Positions 9,537 through 19,236 of a DNA stretch of 55,208 bases are shown in pieces. The position numbers and the translations under genes are program-made. The stretch is from contig JALOQC010000002.1 in the NCBI GenBank assembly GCA_025453555.1, forward strand, positions 1 to 55,208. Direction: 5' to 3'. The notes under the pieces are model-generated. The model was not told the origin of the DNA. It saw only the letters and a program-made list of their open reading frames with translations, and did no database searches. Source of the stretch: Myxococcota bacterium. GTDB taxonomy: Bacteria; Myxococcota_A; Polyangia; Polyangiales; Houyiibacteriaceae. The stretch's first letter is position 1. Every line of letters begins with the position of its first letter.

Positions 9537-11600
9537 TCAGCTCACCCGCGTGCCGGGCGCGATGTCCTTCTCGAGCCGAAGCACGCTCAGGCCGTGCTCG
9601 GTGTCGCTCGCGGCGAGGATCATCCCGTGCGACTCGAGCCCCATCATCTTGCGAGGCGCGAGGTTCGCGACGACGATCACCCGCTTTCCGACGAGCGCCT
9701 CTGGCGCGTAGTGAAGGCGAATGCCGGCGAGGATCTGACGCGGCTTCTCTTCGCCGAGATCGATCTGGCAGCGCACGAGCTTGTCGCTCTTGGGCACCGC
9801 CTCCGCCTCGAGGATCAGCCCGACGCGCAGGTCGACCTTCACGAAGTCGTCGAACACGATCGTCGAGGGCGCTTCCGCCTTCGCGGCGCTCTTCGTCTCG
9901 GTCGGAGCAACCGCCTTGGCCTCGGCCGCCTCGGGCTTCTTCTCGTCCACCTTCTTCTCCTTCGACTTCTTCTCGGCCTTCGGGGCCGGTTCGGCGGGCT
10001 TGTTCGCGCCGAGCTTCTCCAGGATCGCCGCTTCGTCCTTCGGATCGAAACGCGGAAAGAGCGGCACCCCCGGCGCGGTCTTCGTCCCCGCCGGCAGCCC
10101 ACCGAACTCGCCTGCCTTCGGCCATTGATCGAGGGCCTCGGTGGGCGAGATCGGCGGCAGACCGAGCTGTTCGCGGAGCGCGCGCGTCTTCTCGGGCAAG
10201 AACGGCGCGAGCATCACGGAGAGCCAGCGCAGCGACTCGAGCACGTGGTAGCAGACCGTCGCGAGCCGCTCCTTGTCGCCCGACTTCGCGAGCGCCCAGG
10301 GCGCGGTGCGATCGACGTATCGGTTCGCGGCCGCGACGAGCTCGAAGATCGCGTCGAGCGCGCGGTGCGGACCGACGAGATCGAGGTGCTGCGCGGCGGC
10401 CGCGGCCGCCTTCTCCGCCACCGCGACGAGCTCGCGCTCTTCGTCGCCGATCGCGTTCGGCGCGGGCACCTCGCCGCCGAACTCGTTCTTCAGGATGCTC
10501 GCGACGATGCGCTGCAGCAGGTTGCCGAGGCCGTTGCCGAGCTCGCCGTGGTAACGCGCGAAGACCTGCTTGTGGGCGAAGTCGCCGTCCTGACCGAAGC
10601 CGACCTCGCGCATCAGGTAGTAGCGCACCACGTCGGCGCCGAAGGCTTCGACGAGCGGGCCCGGCGGGATGAAGTTGCCGTAGCGCTTGCTCATCTTCTC
10701 GCCGTTCACGGTGAGCCATCCGTGCGCGAAGATCTGCGACGGCGGTTGGAGCCCCGCCGCGAGCAGGAACGCCGGCCAGTAGATCGCGTGGAAGCGGAGG
10801 ATGTCCTTGCCGACGATGTGCACGACGTCCGCATCGTTCGTCGCGTTCGGCCAGAAGCGATCGTAGAGCGCTTCCTCGCCCGCCTTCGCAGGGCCGCCGA
10901 GCGCGCTCATGTAGTTCATCAGCGCGTCGAGCCACACGTACATCACGTGCTTCGCGTCACCGGGCACCGGGATGCCCCAGGTGAAGGTCGTGCGGGAGAC
11001 GGAGAGGTCGCGAAGGCCCTCCTTCACGAACGCCTTCACCTCGTTGAAGCGCCCCTCGGGCTGCACGAAGGTCGGGTTCTGCTCGTAGAACTCGAGCAGC
11101 GTGTCCGTGTACTCGGAGAGCTTGAAGAAATAGCTCGGCTCCTTCACGCGCACGACCTTGCTGCGCGTGACCTCGTCGAGCGCTTTGAGCTCCGTCTCCG
11201 TGATGAACGCTTCGTCCGCCACCGAGTACCAGCCCTCGTAGTCACCGAGGTAGATGTCGCCCTTCTCCGCCAGGATCTTCCAGAGCTCCTGCACCTTCGC
11301 TTCGTGGCGCGGCTCGGTGGTGCGGATGTAGTCGTCGAAGTCGCAGCCGAGTTCACGGAAGGCCTGCGCGAACGGAGGCGACATCTCGTCCACGAACGCC
11401 TGCGGGTCCTTGCCGAGCTCCTTGGCGCGCTCTTCGATCTTCTGTCCGTGCTCGTCGGTGCCGGTCAGGAAGCGCGTCGGACGCCCGCGCAGCTTCGCGT
11501 AGCGCGCGAGCACGTCGGCCGCGACGGTCGAGTACGCGTGCCCGATGTGGGGCTTGTCGTTGACGTAGTAGATGGGCGTCGTGACGTAGAAAGGGCGCAT
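9537..11600 (-). CDS. metG: Methionyl-tRNA synthetase with C-terminal EMAP-II/tRNA-binding domain
   Basis: FYVTTPIYYVNDKPHIGHAYS, GEKMSKRYGN (KMSKS), low-complexity Lys/Ala linker, then VDLRVGLILEAEAVPKSDKL. Confidence 0.97.
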   Translation of the reverse strand: MRPFYVTTPIYYVNDKPHIGHAYSTVAADVLARYAKLRGRPTRFLTGTDEHGQKIEERAKELGKDPQAFVDEMSPPFAQAFRELGCDFDDYIRTTEPRHEAKVQELWKILAEKGDIYLGDYEGWYSVADEAFITETELKALDEVTRSKVVRVKEPSYFFKLSEYTDTLLEFYEQNPTFVQPEGRFNEVKAFVKEGLRDLSVSRTTFTWGIPVPGDAKHVMYVWLDALMNYMSALGGPAKAGEEALYDRFWPNATNDADVVHIVGKDILRFHAIYWPAFLLAAGLQPPSQIFAHGWLTVNGEKMSKRYGNFIPPGPLVEAFGADVVRYYLMREVGFGQDGDFAHKQVFARYHGELGNGLGNLLQRIVASILKNEFGGEVPAPNAIGDEERELVAVAEKAAAAAAQHLDLVGPHRALDAIFELVAAANRYVDRTAPWALAKSGDKERLATVCYHVLESLRWLSVMLAPFLPEKTRALREQLGLPPISPTEALDQWPKAGEFGGLPAGTKTAPGVPLFPRFDPKDEAAILEKLGANKPAEPAPKAEKKSKEKKVDEKKPEAAEAKAVAPTETKSAAKAEAPSTIVFDDFVKVDLRVGLILEAEAVPKSDKLVRCQIDLGEEKPRQILAGIRLHYAPEALVGKRVIVVANLAPRKMMGLESHGMILAASDTEHGLSVLRLEKDIAPGTRVS

Positions 11601-11783
11601 CGTTCCTCGCGGAGCCGGACGACCCGCACGCGGCGGGCCGCGAAGCGGAGCGCGAACGTAACAGCGACGCGCGCCCGCGCCAGCGGGGCGTGCTCACGTC
11701 GGTCGCAGGCGACGCGTGCGTGACGGTCCCGACAACCCGAGGCGAGCATGGACGACGTGAGGAGCCCGCAGCGTGGACCGCGT

Positions 11784-12755
11784 TCAAAGGCTCGCGAGCC
11801 GATGCAGCAGCGCGTCGAGCGCGATGGCCTTGTTCGCGTTCGCTTCGAGCGCCTCGGGGAGCGCGAGCCAGAGCGCCGCACGCTCGCTCGCGAGGTGGGC
11901 ACCCTGCTTCGCGCGCGCCGAGATCGCGGGCGCGGCGTGACGAAAACGCAGCGCCTCGTCCGGCAGCCCCGCCGCGGCCGCCGCCACGTCGCGATAGAAG
12001 AGCACCACGCTCTCCAGCGCGAGCGGCAGGTCGTCGTGCTTGGCGAGCTCGTCCGCGAGATCCAGGAGCGGCGCGGTGCGGCGCGCGCTGACGGCTTCGT
12101 CGATGCGAAGCGCGAGATCGAGCAGTCGCTCCGCGAGCCCGTCCGCCGCGAGCGCGAGCGCCCGATCCGCGCGACCGTCCGCGAGCGCCACCGCGGGACC
12201 GATCGTCGCCTCCGCAATCCCCGCCTCGCGGAGGATCGCCTCCAGCTCCGCGATGGGGAGCCGCTCGAAGCGCAGGCGCTGCACGCGGCTGCGAATCGTC
12301 GGCAGCAGCCGATCCGGACGCGCCGCGAGCAAGACGAAGTGCACGCCACGCTTGGGCTCTTCGAGCGTCTTGAGCAGCGCGTTGGCGGCCTCGGGGTGGT
12401 TCTCCGGGAACGAGACGTCGGCCTCGGGGAAGATCACGAACGCGTGCTTCGCCTCGAAGGGCGCGAACTCCGCGTAGGGCAGCACCTCTTCGCGCAGGCG
12501 ATCGACGGGGAAGTTGCGCGCGCCCTCGTCGCGCGGACGAAAGATGCGGACGTCGGGGTGCGCGCCCTTGTCGATGCGCGCGTGCGTCGCCTCGCCGAGC
12601 ATCGTCTTGGCGAGCGCGACCGCGGTGCGCTCCTTGCCGACGCCGCTGGGGCCTTCGAAGAGGTAGCCGCTCGCGACGCGGTCGTCCGCGATCGCGCGCC
12701 GGAGCACCGCGACCGCGTGGGGCTGCGCGCGAACCGAGTCGAACGCGTCGCTCAT
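11784..12755 (-). CDS. holB: DNA polymerase III delta' subunit
   Basis: GYLFEGPSGVGKERTAVALAKTML, NALLKTLEEPKRGVHFVLLAARPDRLLPTIRSRVQRLRF. Confidence 0.88.
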   Translation of the reverse strand: MSDAFDSVRAQPHAVAVLRRAIADDRVASGYLFEGPSGVGKERTAVALAKTMLGEATHARIDKGAHPDVRIFRPRDEGARNFPVDRLREEVLPYAEFAPFEAKHAFVIFPEADVSFPENHPEAANALLKTLEEPKRGVHFVLLAARPDRLLPTIRSRVQRLRFERLPIAELEAILREAGIAEATIGPAVALADGRADRALALAADGLAERLLDLALRIDEAVSARRTAPLLDLADELAKHDDLPLALESVVLFYRDVAAAAAGLPDEALRFRHAAPAISARAKQGAHLASERAALWLALPEALEANANKAIALDALLHRLASL

Positions 12756-12792
12756 CGTGGCACCTCACGCCCTCGAACCGGGGACGCCCCGA

Positions 12793-13401
12793 TCACGCGG
12801 GCTTGGTCCCCGGCACGAGCAACCCGAGCGCGAGCGTCTCGATCGCGCCCACCACTTGCGCGGGCGTGAGCGCGTTCTCGTCGACGAAGATCTGCATCAC
12901 GAGCCCGTCGAGCAGCCCCACGACGATGCGTGGGAGCACGTCCATCGGGATGCGCGGCTGCAGGCCCGCCGCCGCGAAATTCGCCCCGAGGGCGGTGCGC
13001 ATCTGCTCGGCCGCGCGCTCGTAGAACTCCGCGAGGCGTGGGCGCAGCTTCGGGTCCGAGAGGCTCTGCGCGAGCAGATCGGCCACCACGAGCGCCTCGT
13101 CGGTGCGCGACGCGCGGACCTCCCAGAGCGCCTCGAGCGCGCGCCGCAAGCCGAGCAAGGCCGGCTGATCCGCGGGCCACGCCTCGAGCGTGCGGCGCTG
13201 CACGACGTCGCAGGCCTCCGCGAGCACCACCTCGATCAGCGCTTCCTTCGAGGGGAAGTGGTAGTGGACCGCGCCCTTGCTCATGCCGGCCTCGCGCGCG
13301 ATGTCGAGCAGGCTCGTGCGCGCATACCCTTGGCGAGCGAGGACGCGGATCGCGGCCTGGACGATCTGCGCCGAGGAGATCTCGGACTTCTTGTAGCCCA
13401 C
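12793..13401 (-). CDS. TetR/AcrR family transcriptional regulator
   Basis: GTG start VGYKKSEISSAQIVQAAIRVLARQGYARTSLLDIAREAGMSKGAVHYHFPSKEALIEVVL (TetR HTH). Confidence 0.92.
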   Translation of the reverse strand: MGYKKSEISSAQIVQAAIRVLARQGYARTSLLDIAREAGMSKGAVHYHFPSKEALIEVVLAEACDVVQRRTLEAWPADQPALLGLRRALEALWEVRASRTDEALVVADLLAQSLSDPKLRPRLAEFYERAAEQMRTALGANFAAAGLQPRIPMDVLPRIVVGLLDGLVMQIFVDENALTPAQVVGAIETLALGLLVPGTKPA

Positions 13402-13518
13402 GGCGGAGCGACGATGGCCTCTCGACCGTCGGCTCGTCAACCGTGGAGCGACGACGTGTGCGTCGTGTCGTCGTGCGACGAAGTCTCTTCGCCGCTCGCC
13501 GCCGCTCGTCACCGCCGC

Positions 13519-14538
13519 TCAGGGCGCGACCAACGACGCCGCATCGTCGACCGCACGCGGCAGCGCACCGAGGGTCGGGTTGCCGACGCTCGGTGGCGCG
13601 ACGCCCGGCTCGTAGCGACGCCAGTAGAGCGTGCCGCTCCGGGAGGTGTCGTACTGGAGCTCGCGCGTCGTCCCCGGGCAGCGCACCACCGGCACCACGA
13701 AACGACGCGGCGCCAGCTCGTGCGCGAGCTGCACGCCCTCGAAGAAGCTCGTCGCGTTCTCCACGCCGAGGCCGACCACGATCCAAGGCTCGCACTCGGT
13801 CGTGGGTGGCGGCGGCGTCGCGATCGCGCTCCCCGCCGGTTGCTCGCTCTTCCACACCGTCGCGCTCGCGCGCCACCCGCTGCGCGCGAGCAGCATCTCC
13901 GCCTCGAGGTGCGAGAGCAACGCTTCGATCGGCAGACCGGTCGCTTCGGCCGCCGCTCGGTCGAGGCCGGGGATCGCGAACACGCGACTGCGCACCTGAC
14001 CCCAGCCCTGCACCAACACCGGCACGTCGTCGCCGCAGATCGCGACGGTCGCGAGCTCGCCGCGGCAGGGCGGTACGAGATTCGCGGGATCCGTGCCGGC
14101 GCCGTTGACCACGCCATCTTGCGCGAGGAACGCGAGCAAGCCGCACGCTCCGTCGAGCCCCGACGCGCGCACCGTGGTCGGAAAGCCGAGCGGCTCGGAC
14201 CACGCGGGGTCGACCGCGACGTAGCCGCGCGTCGCCAGCTCGCGCTCCAGCAACGCGGCAGGGCTCGACGTGCCGACGGCCAAGCCTGCGGAGACCGGCG
14301 TGCACCCGCGCCCGTGCACGGGGCCGAGGATCGCGTGCCAGTTGGGGTGAGTCGTCGCGACGACGGGAGGCGGCTCGGGTCGCACCGCGTCCGCGACGAC
14401 CCACGCGACGAGCGCGCACACCACCAAGAAGACCGCGAAGATCGCGATGCCGACGCCGCGTTCGGAAGACTGCTCGCTCTCGCCTCTCGCCACCGCCGGA
14501 GGATACGCGCCGCGCGTCGTCACGGCTTCCCGATCCAT
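13519..14538 (-). CDS. Hypothetical single-TM protein
   Basis: 339-aa ORF with plausible composition and TM GIAIFAVFLVVCALVAWVVADAV; no family recognised. Confidence 0.65.
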   Translation of the reverse strand: MDREAVTTRGAYPPAVARGESEQSSERGVGIAIFAVFLVVCALVAWVVADAVRPEPPPVVATTHPNWHAILGPVHGRGCTPVSAGLAVGTSSPAALLERELATRGYVAVDPAWSEPLGFPTTVRASGLDGACGLLAFLAQDGVVNGAGTDPANLVPPCRGELATVAICGDDVPVLVQGWGQVRSRVFAIPGLDRAAAEATGLPIEALLSHLEAEMLLARSGWRASATVWKSEQPAGSAIATPPPPTTECEPWIVVGLGVENATSFFEGVQLAHELAPRRFVVPVVRCPGTTRELQYDTSRSGTLYWRRYEPGVAPPSVGNPTLGALPRAVDDAASLVAP

Positions 14539-14550
14539 CGACGACTCGTG

Positions 14551-14600
14551 CGTCGTGCGGTCGCCGCCTCGTGCGGTCGCCGACCTCGTGCGGTCGAACG
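14551..14600. repeat. Short direct repeat, ~16-17 bp, 3 degenerate copies around cgtgcggtcg
   Basis: gtcgtgcggtcgccgc / ctcgtgcggtcgccgac / ctcgtgcggtcgaac read directly. Confidence 0.6.
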
Positions 14601-14804
14601 ATGCGCACCCCTCGGGGCATCGGCGGGCAGCGCAGACCGGTCCCCAACCACGGATCCGGCGCGCGGCGGAACCCGGACGAGAGTGACTCTCGGGTGGACT
14701 ACGTTCGCCCGATCATCTAACAGGCGTCGCCAGCACGCGTCCGTGCTTCCGTTGCCGTTCGCACGGACCCTTTTCGAGTCGGCCTCGACCGACGTCGCCC
14801 ACCC

Positions 14805-16661
14805 ATGAACGCCCTCGAACGTCTCGCGCACGCGCGCGGCTTGGAAATCGAATACTACGACGCGCTCGGTCGCCACCGACGCGCCTCGGACGAGAGCATC
14901 CTCGCGGTGCTGCGCGCGCTCGGGGAGCCGCTGCGCACGCCCGACGACGCGGAGGCCGCGCTGGCTCGCCCCGATGGCGAGCGCGCGAGCGTCTACGTGC
15001 TCTGGGACGGACGCGGCGACTTCGAGGTCGCGCACGCGGACGGCAAGCTCACCGTCGAAGGCGTCTCCGATCTCGGCGAGCGCTGGAGCGTGCGGGCAGA
15101 CGTGGCGAACGGGCGTGCGAAGATCGAGGGCGTGCCCTTCGGCGTGCACGACGCGCTCGTCTCCGGCGCGCACGCGTGGATCCTCTCGGCGCCCACCGTC
15201 AGCTACGGCGAGCCTGGCCGACGCTGGGGCCTCTTCGCGCCGCTCTACGCGCTCCACGATCGCACCACCCCCGACGCGGGCGACTTCGGCACCCTCGGGC
15301 GCGCGCTCGACGCGACGCGCTCCCGCGGCGGCGACTGCTTCGCGACGCTGCCGCTTCTTCCCGTGTTCGCCGAGCGAAACGAGCCGAGCCCCTACGCGCC
15401 GGTGAGCCGTCTCTTCTGGAACGAACTCTACGTCGATCCGCGTCACGCGCCCGAGCTCCAGTCGAGCGACCTCGCGCGGCGGCTTCTCGAGTCCCCGCCC
15501 GCGCAGGGCGACTACCTCGACTGGGTCGCGCTCGCGACGCACCGCTTCGCGATCCTCGACGCGCTCGCGGTGGCGTGCGGCGGCGAGCGGCGCGCGAAGC
15601 TCGAAGCGTGGACGAGCGCGCGTCCGCACCTGCAGGGCTACGTCGACAAGCGCGTCGCGCGCATGGCCGATCCGGCGCGCGCGGCGCAGACCGTCCGCTA
15701 CGCACAGTGGCTCGCGGACGAGCAGCTCGCGGCCCTCGGCGCCAAGGGCGGCCTCTACGTCGACCTGCCGCTCGGCGTGCACCACGACGGCTACGACGCC
15801 GCGCGTTTCTCGGATCGTTTCGCGCAGGGCATCTCCACCGGCGCCCCGCCCGATCCGCTCTTCGAGGGCGGCCAGTCGTGGGGCTTCCCGCCCTTGCATC
15901 CGGAGAAGGATCGCGCGACCGGCTGGAGCTACCTGCGGCAGTGCCTCGAGCATCACATGCAGAACGCGAGCGTGCTGCGGATCGACCACGCGGCGTGGCT
16001 GCACCGCCTCTATTGGGTGCCGAACGGCGCGCCCGCGACCGACGGCGTGTACGTGCACCACACGAACCCCGACGAGCTGCACGCGTTGCTCTCGCTGCTC
16101 TCGCATCGGCATCGCTGCCGCCTCGTCGGCGAGGACCTCGGCACGGTGCCCGACGCGGTGCGCAGCTCGATGGCGCGCCACCGCGAGGCGCGCACCTGGG
16201 TCTTCTACTTCTTCGCGCACGACTGGGGCTGGGAGCCGCCGCCCGAAGGCAGCGTCGCGACGCTGAACACGCACGATCTGCCGACCTTCGCGGGCTGGTG
16301 GGGCGCCAAGGACGTCGACGATTGGGTCGATCTCGGGCTCTACGACGAGGCGCGCGCAGCGGACGCGAAGCTCGAGCGCAGCAAGCTCACGAGCGATCTC
16401 AAGCGCTGCCTCGCGATGCCGGAGGACGCGAGCGCGCGCGAGGTCCACGATCGCATCACGCTGGCGGTGGCCGAGGGCCCGGGCGACCTGCTGCTGCTGA
16501 CGCTCGAAGATCTGTTCTCGGAGGACCGCCCGCAGAACGTGCCGGGCACCTTCGACGAAAAGCCGAACTGGATGCGGCGCGCGAAGGAAGGCCTCGAGGC
16601 GCTGGAGAAGCCGGAGAACGACGCCTTGCTCGCGGACATTCGCCGGCGTCGTCCGGTCTGA
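14805..16661 (+). CDS. malQ: 4-alpha-glucanotransferase (GH77)
   Basis: VLRIDHAAWLHRLYWVPNGAPATDGVYVHH, LVGEDLGTVPDAVR, TLNTHDLPTFAGWW. Confidence 0.93.
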   Translation: MNALERLAHARGLEIEYYDALGRHRRASDESILAVLRALGEPLRTPDDAEAALARPDGERASVYVLWDGRGDFEVAHADGKLTVEGVSDLGERWSVRADVANGRAKIEGVPFGVHDALVSGAHAWILSAPTVSYGEPGRRWGLFAPLYALHDRTTPDAGDFGTLGRALDATRSRGGDCFATLPLLPVFAERNEPSPYAPVSRLFWNELYVDPRHAPELQSSDLARRLLESPPAQGDYLDWVALATHRFAILDALAVACGGERRAKLEAWTSARPHLQGYVDKRVARMADPARAAQTVRYAQWLADEQLAALGAKGGLYVDLPLGVHHDGYDAARFSDRFAQGISTGAPPDPLFEGGQSWGFPPLHPEKDRATGWSYLRQCLEHHMQNASVLRIDHAAWLHRLYWVPNGAPATDGVYVHHTNPDELHALLSLLSHRHRCRLVGEDLGTVPDAVRSSMARHREARTWVFYFFAHDWGWEPPPEGSVATLNTHDLPTFAGWWGAKDVDDWVDLGLYDEARAADAKLERSKLTSDLKRCLAMPEDASAREVHDRITLAVAEGPGDLLLLTLEDLFSEDRPQNVPGTFDEKPNWMRRAKEGLEALEKPENDALLADIRRRRPV

Positions 16662-16894
16662 GTGGCAGCGACGCGTGCGGCGTGGTCGACACGACGCGTG
16701 ATCTTTGACGTGATCTTCGACGTGCTCGTACGTGATCGGCGGCGTGACGGTCGTGATCGTCGACGTCGTCGAGCGTGGTGGTGAACGGCGACGGCGACGC
16801 GAACGAGCGCGAGACTCTCTCGAATCGATCCGGGTCTGTCGCCCACGACGCCGTTCACGTCGCCGTCCACGTCCACGACCACGTCCACGACAAC

Positions 16895-16956
16895 GACTCT
16901 CCGCGATCACGACTCTCCGCGATCACGACTCTCCGCGATCACGTCTCCGCGATCAC
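16895..16956. repeat. Tandem repeat gactctccgcgatcac (16 bp), ~4 copies (last shortened)
   Basis: Copies at 16895, 16911, 16927 and a 14-bp variant at 16943. Confidence 0.9.
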
Positions 16957-16989
16957 GACTGCATGATCGCGAAGATCGAACACGAACCC

Positions 16990-17979
16990 TCACTCCGCCG
17001 CTTCGGCGCGCGGCTCGTCGTAGAAGCGTCGGCACCACTTCCGGTAGGCGCCGATGGGTCCGTCGTTCGCGGCGAGCACCGGGCGCTCGAAGTAGGCCTT
17101 GTTCTCCCAGATCTGGAAGTCCTGCTCGACGTCCTGCACGAAGCCCTGGAAGAAGAGCTTGCTGATCATGGCCGTCATGTTCGGATCCGGCATCGCCCGC
17201 ATCGTGCCGCCGCCGCGCAGGATCACGGTGTCTTCGTCGATCGGGGTGCAGAGCACGTAGGTGCGGAATTCGGTGTTGAAGGTCGGCACCGTGACCTCGA
17301 CCACCGAGTAGCCGAGCCCGTGCACGCGCACCTTGAAGATCGATTGAACCGTCTGGCCGGGCATGCCGACGTTGTCGAGGCCGCGCTTCATCGAGTACGC
17401 GATGCGCAGGGTGTCGCCGTCGAGCTCGATCGGCTCGACGATGTCGACCGCGCTGTAGCCGTGCACGGCCGGGAAGTGCGCGAGGTCGACGCTGTTCTCG
17501 CTCGTCTCCTGAGGGTGCGCGTGGAGCTTCGGCCAGGTGTGCCAGCTCATGTCCGTCCAGCCTTCGGTGCCGCGCATCGCGAAGTAGCTCGGCGGCTCGA
17601 AGCTCGGTGGCGCGCCGGCCGGGTCGTGCCACGCGAGGATCGCGCCGTCGATCTCGCGCAGCTCCCACGCGGGGGTGCGCATCGCGGGCGGGATCTTCGC
17701 GCCGCCCGGGATCTCCACGCACTCGCCGCGACCGTCGAAGCGCATGCCGTGGAACGCACAGCGGATCGTGCCGCCCTGCACGCAACCGCCCTTGCCGAGG
17801 TGCGCCCCCAGGTGCGGGCAGTGCGCGGAGAGCGCGTTGGCTTTGCCATCCTCGCCGCGGAAGAGGACGATCTCCTTGCCGAGGGCGCGCACGGTGAGCA
17901 CCGCCGCCTCCCCGAGCTCGTGCGAGAGCGCGAGCGCGAACCAACCCCGGGGGAACGACGGAAACGGGTAGCGAGACAT
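16990..17979 (-). CDS. Rieske [2Fe-2S] oxygenase, KshA/DAF-36-like
   Basis: CPHLGAHLGKGGCVQGGTIRCAFHGMRFD (CxH...CxxH), C-terminal QDVEQDFQIWENKAYFERPVLAANDGPIGAYRKWCRRFY. Confidence 0.88.
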   Translation of the reverse strand: MSRYPFPSFPRGWFALALSHELGEAAVLTVRALGKEIVLFRGEDGKANALSAHCPHLGAHLGKGGCVQGGTIRCAFHGMRFDGRGECVEIPGGAKIPPAMRTPAWELREIDGAILAWHDPAGAPPSFEPPSYFAMRGTEGWTDMSWHTWPKLHAHPQETSENSVDLAHFPAVHGYSAVDIVEPIELDGDTLRIAYSMKRGLDNVGMPGQTVQSIFKVRVHGLGYSVVEVTVPTFNTEFRTYVLCTPIDEDTVILRGGGTMRAMPDPNMTAMISKLFFQGFVQDVEQDFQIWENKAYFERPVLAANDGPIGAYRKWCRRFYDEPRAEAAE

Positions 17980-18274
17980 CGGCGCGGATTGTCGCGAGTG
18001 TGCGCGCGCGGTCAAGGCGAGCGGTGCGGAGGCCCCCGTGAGCCGCGCTCCACGTCACGTGAACCGGTTCTGGAACGGGTTCTTTCGTCGAGAGATTCGA
18101 GCGCGAGGAACCGGCCAGCGCGTACCGTTACGTCATCGCTCGCCGTGGCGGACGGTCGAGGGCGCGCCGTCGCGTCACCTCGACGACGGATCGCGGGGAC
18201 CACGGTCCGGCCACTGGGGTCGTCGCATGCTTCCACGGCGGGCTCGCTCCACGCGTTCTCCTCACGTGCTTCCT

Positions 18275-19216
18275 TCACGTGCTGGCGGTGCGGACCGTGT
18301 GCGCGCGCGGTCGAGACGACGGCGTGGCTCCGGCGAGGGCCGCGTCGAGCCATGCGCCGAGCTCCGTCACGCTCGCGCGTCGCGTGTCGCGTGCGTGTCC
18401 GAGCGCTTCACGCAGCGCGCGGGTCGTCGGAAAGCGGTCGTCGGGCTCGCGCGCGAGACAGCGCCGCGCGATCGCCTCGAGGTCGGGAGGCCAGTCGACG
18501 AAGGTCGGCGGCGCGGCCTCGCGGATGCGGTCCATGGTCTCGACGGGGGTCGCTCCATCGAAGGGCCGCTCCCCCGCGAGGAGCTCCACGAGCATCACGC
18601 CGAGCCCGAACTGATCGCTCGCCGATCCGAGCACGCGTCCCATCACCTGCTCCGGCGACATGTACGCGTACTTGCCGCGACGAATGCTCGCGCGTGTGGT
18701 CTCCACGAGCTTCGTCTGCTTCGCGATGCCGAAGTCCGCGAGCTTCACCTCGCCCGCGCGCGAGAGCAGGACGTTCGACGGGCTCACGTCGCGGTGCACG
18801 AGCCCGAGCGGTCGACCCGCCTCGTCCTTCAGGGCGTGCGCGTGCTCGAGCGCGAGCGCGATCTCTTCGAGCACCAGCAGCGTGAGCTCGACCGGCAGCG
18901 CCGCGCGTTCCATCGCGTGCCCGAGGTCCGCCCCGTCCACGAAGTCCATCGCGACGAAGTAGACGCCGTCCTCCACGCCGAGCGCATGCACCTGCACCAC
19001 GTTGCGGTGCTGCAGGCGCGCGCCGAGCTTCGCCTCCTCGATCAGCAGCCGCTCCAGGTCCGCGTCGCCGCGATGCTCGGAGAGCAGCGTCTTGATCGCC
19101 ACGCGCTTCTCGAAGCCGCTCGCGCCGAAGACGCGCGCCTCGAAGACCTCCGCCATGCCGCCGTGGCCGAGGCGGCGGACGAGACGATACGGACCGAGCT
19201 GCCGCGGGAGGCTCAC
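18275..19216 (-). CDS. Ser/Thr protein kinase (PknB-like)
   Basis: GHGGMAEVFEA, VAIKTL, LVHRDVSPSNVLLSRAGEVKLADFGIAK, AYMSPEQ; GTG start at 19216. Confidence 0.93.
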   Translation of the reverse strand: MSLPRQLGPYRLVRRLGHGGMAEVFEARVFGASGFEKRVAIKTLLSEHRGDADLERLLIEEAKLGARLQHRNVVQVHALGVEDGVYFVAMDFVDGADLGHAMERAALPVELTLLVLEEIALALEHAHALKDEAGRPLGLVHRDVSPSNVLLSRAGEVKLADFGIAKQTKLVETTRASIRRGKYAYMSPEQVMGRVLGSASDQFGLGVMLVELLAGERPFDGATPVETMDRIREAAPPTFVDWPPDLEAIARRCLAREPDDRFPTTRALREALGHARDTRRASVTELGAWLDAALAGATPSSRPRAHTVRTAST

Positions 19217-19236
19217 GACTGCGATACCGTAGCAGG

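Noticed and set aside
12757-14808. 683-aa plus-strand ORF
   Set aside because: Overlaps TetR and the 13519-14538 gene on the opposite strand; His/Arg/Glu-rich shadow translation.
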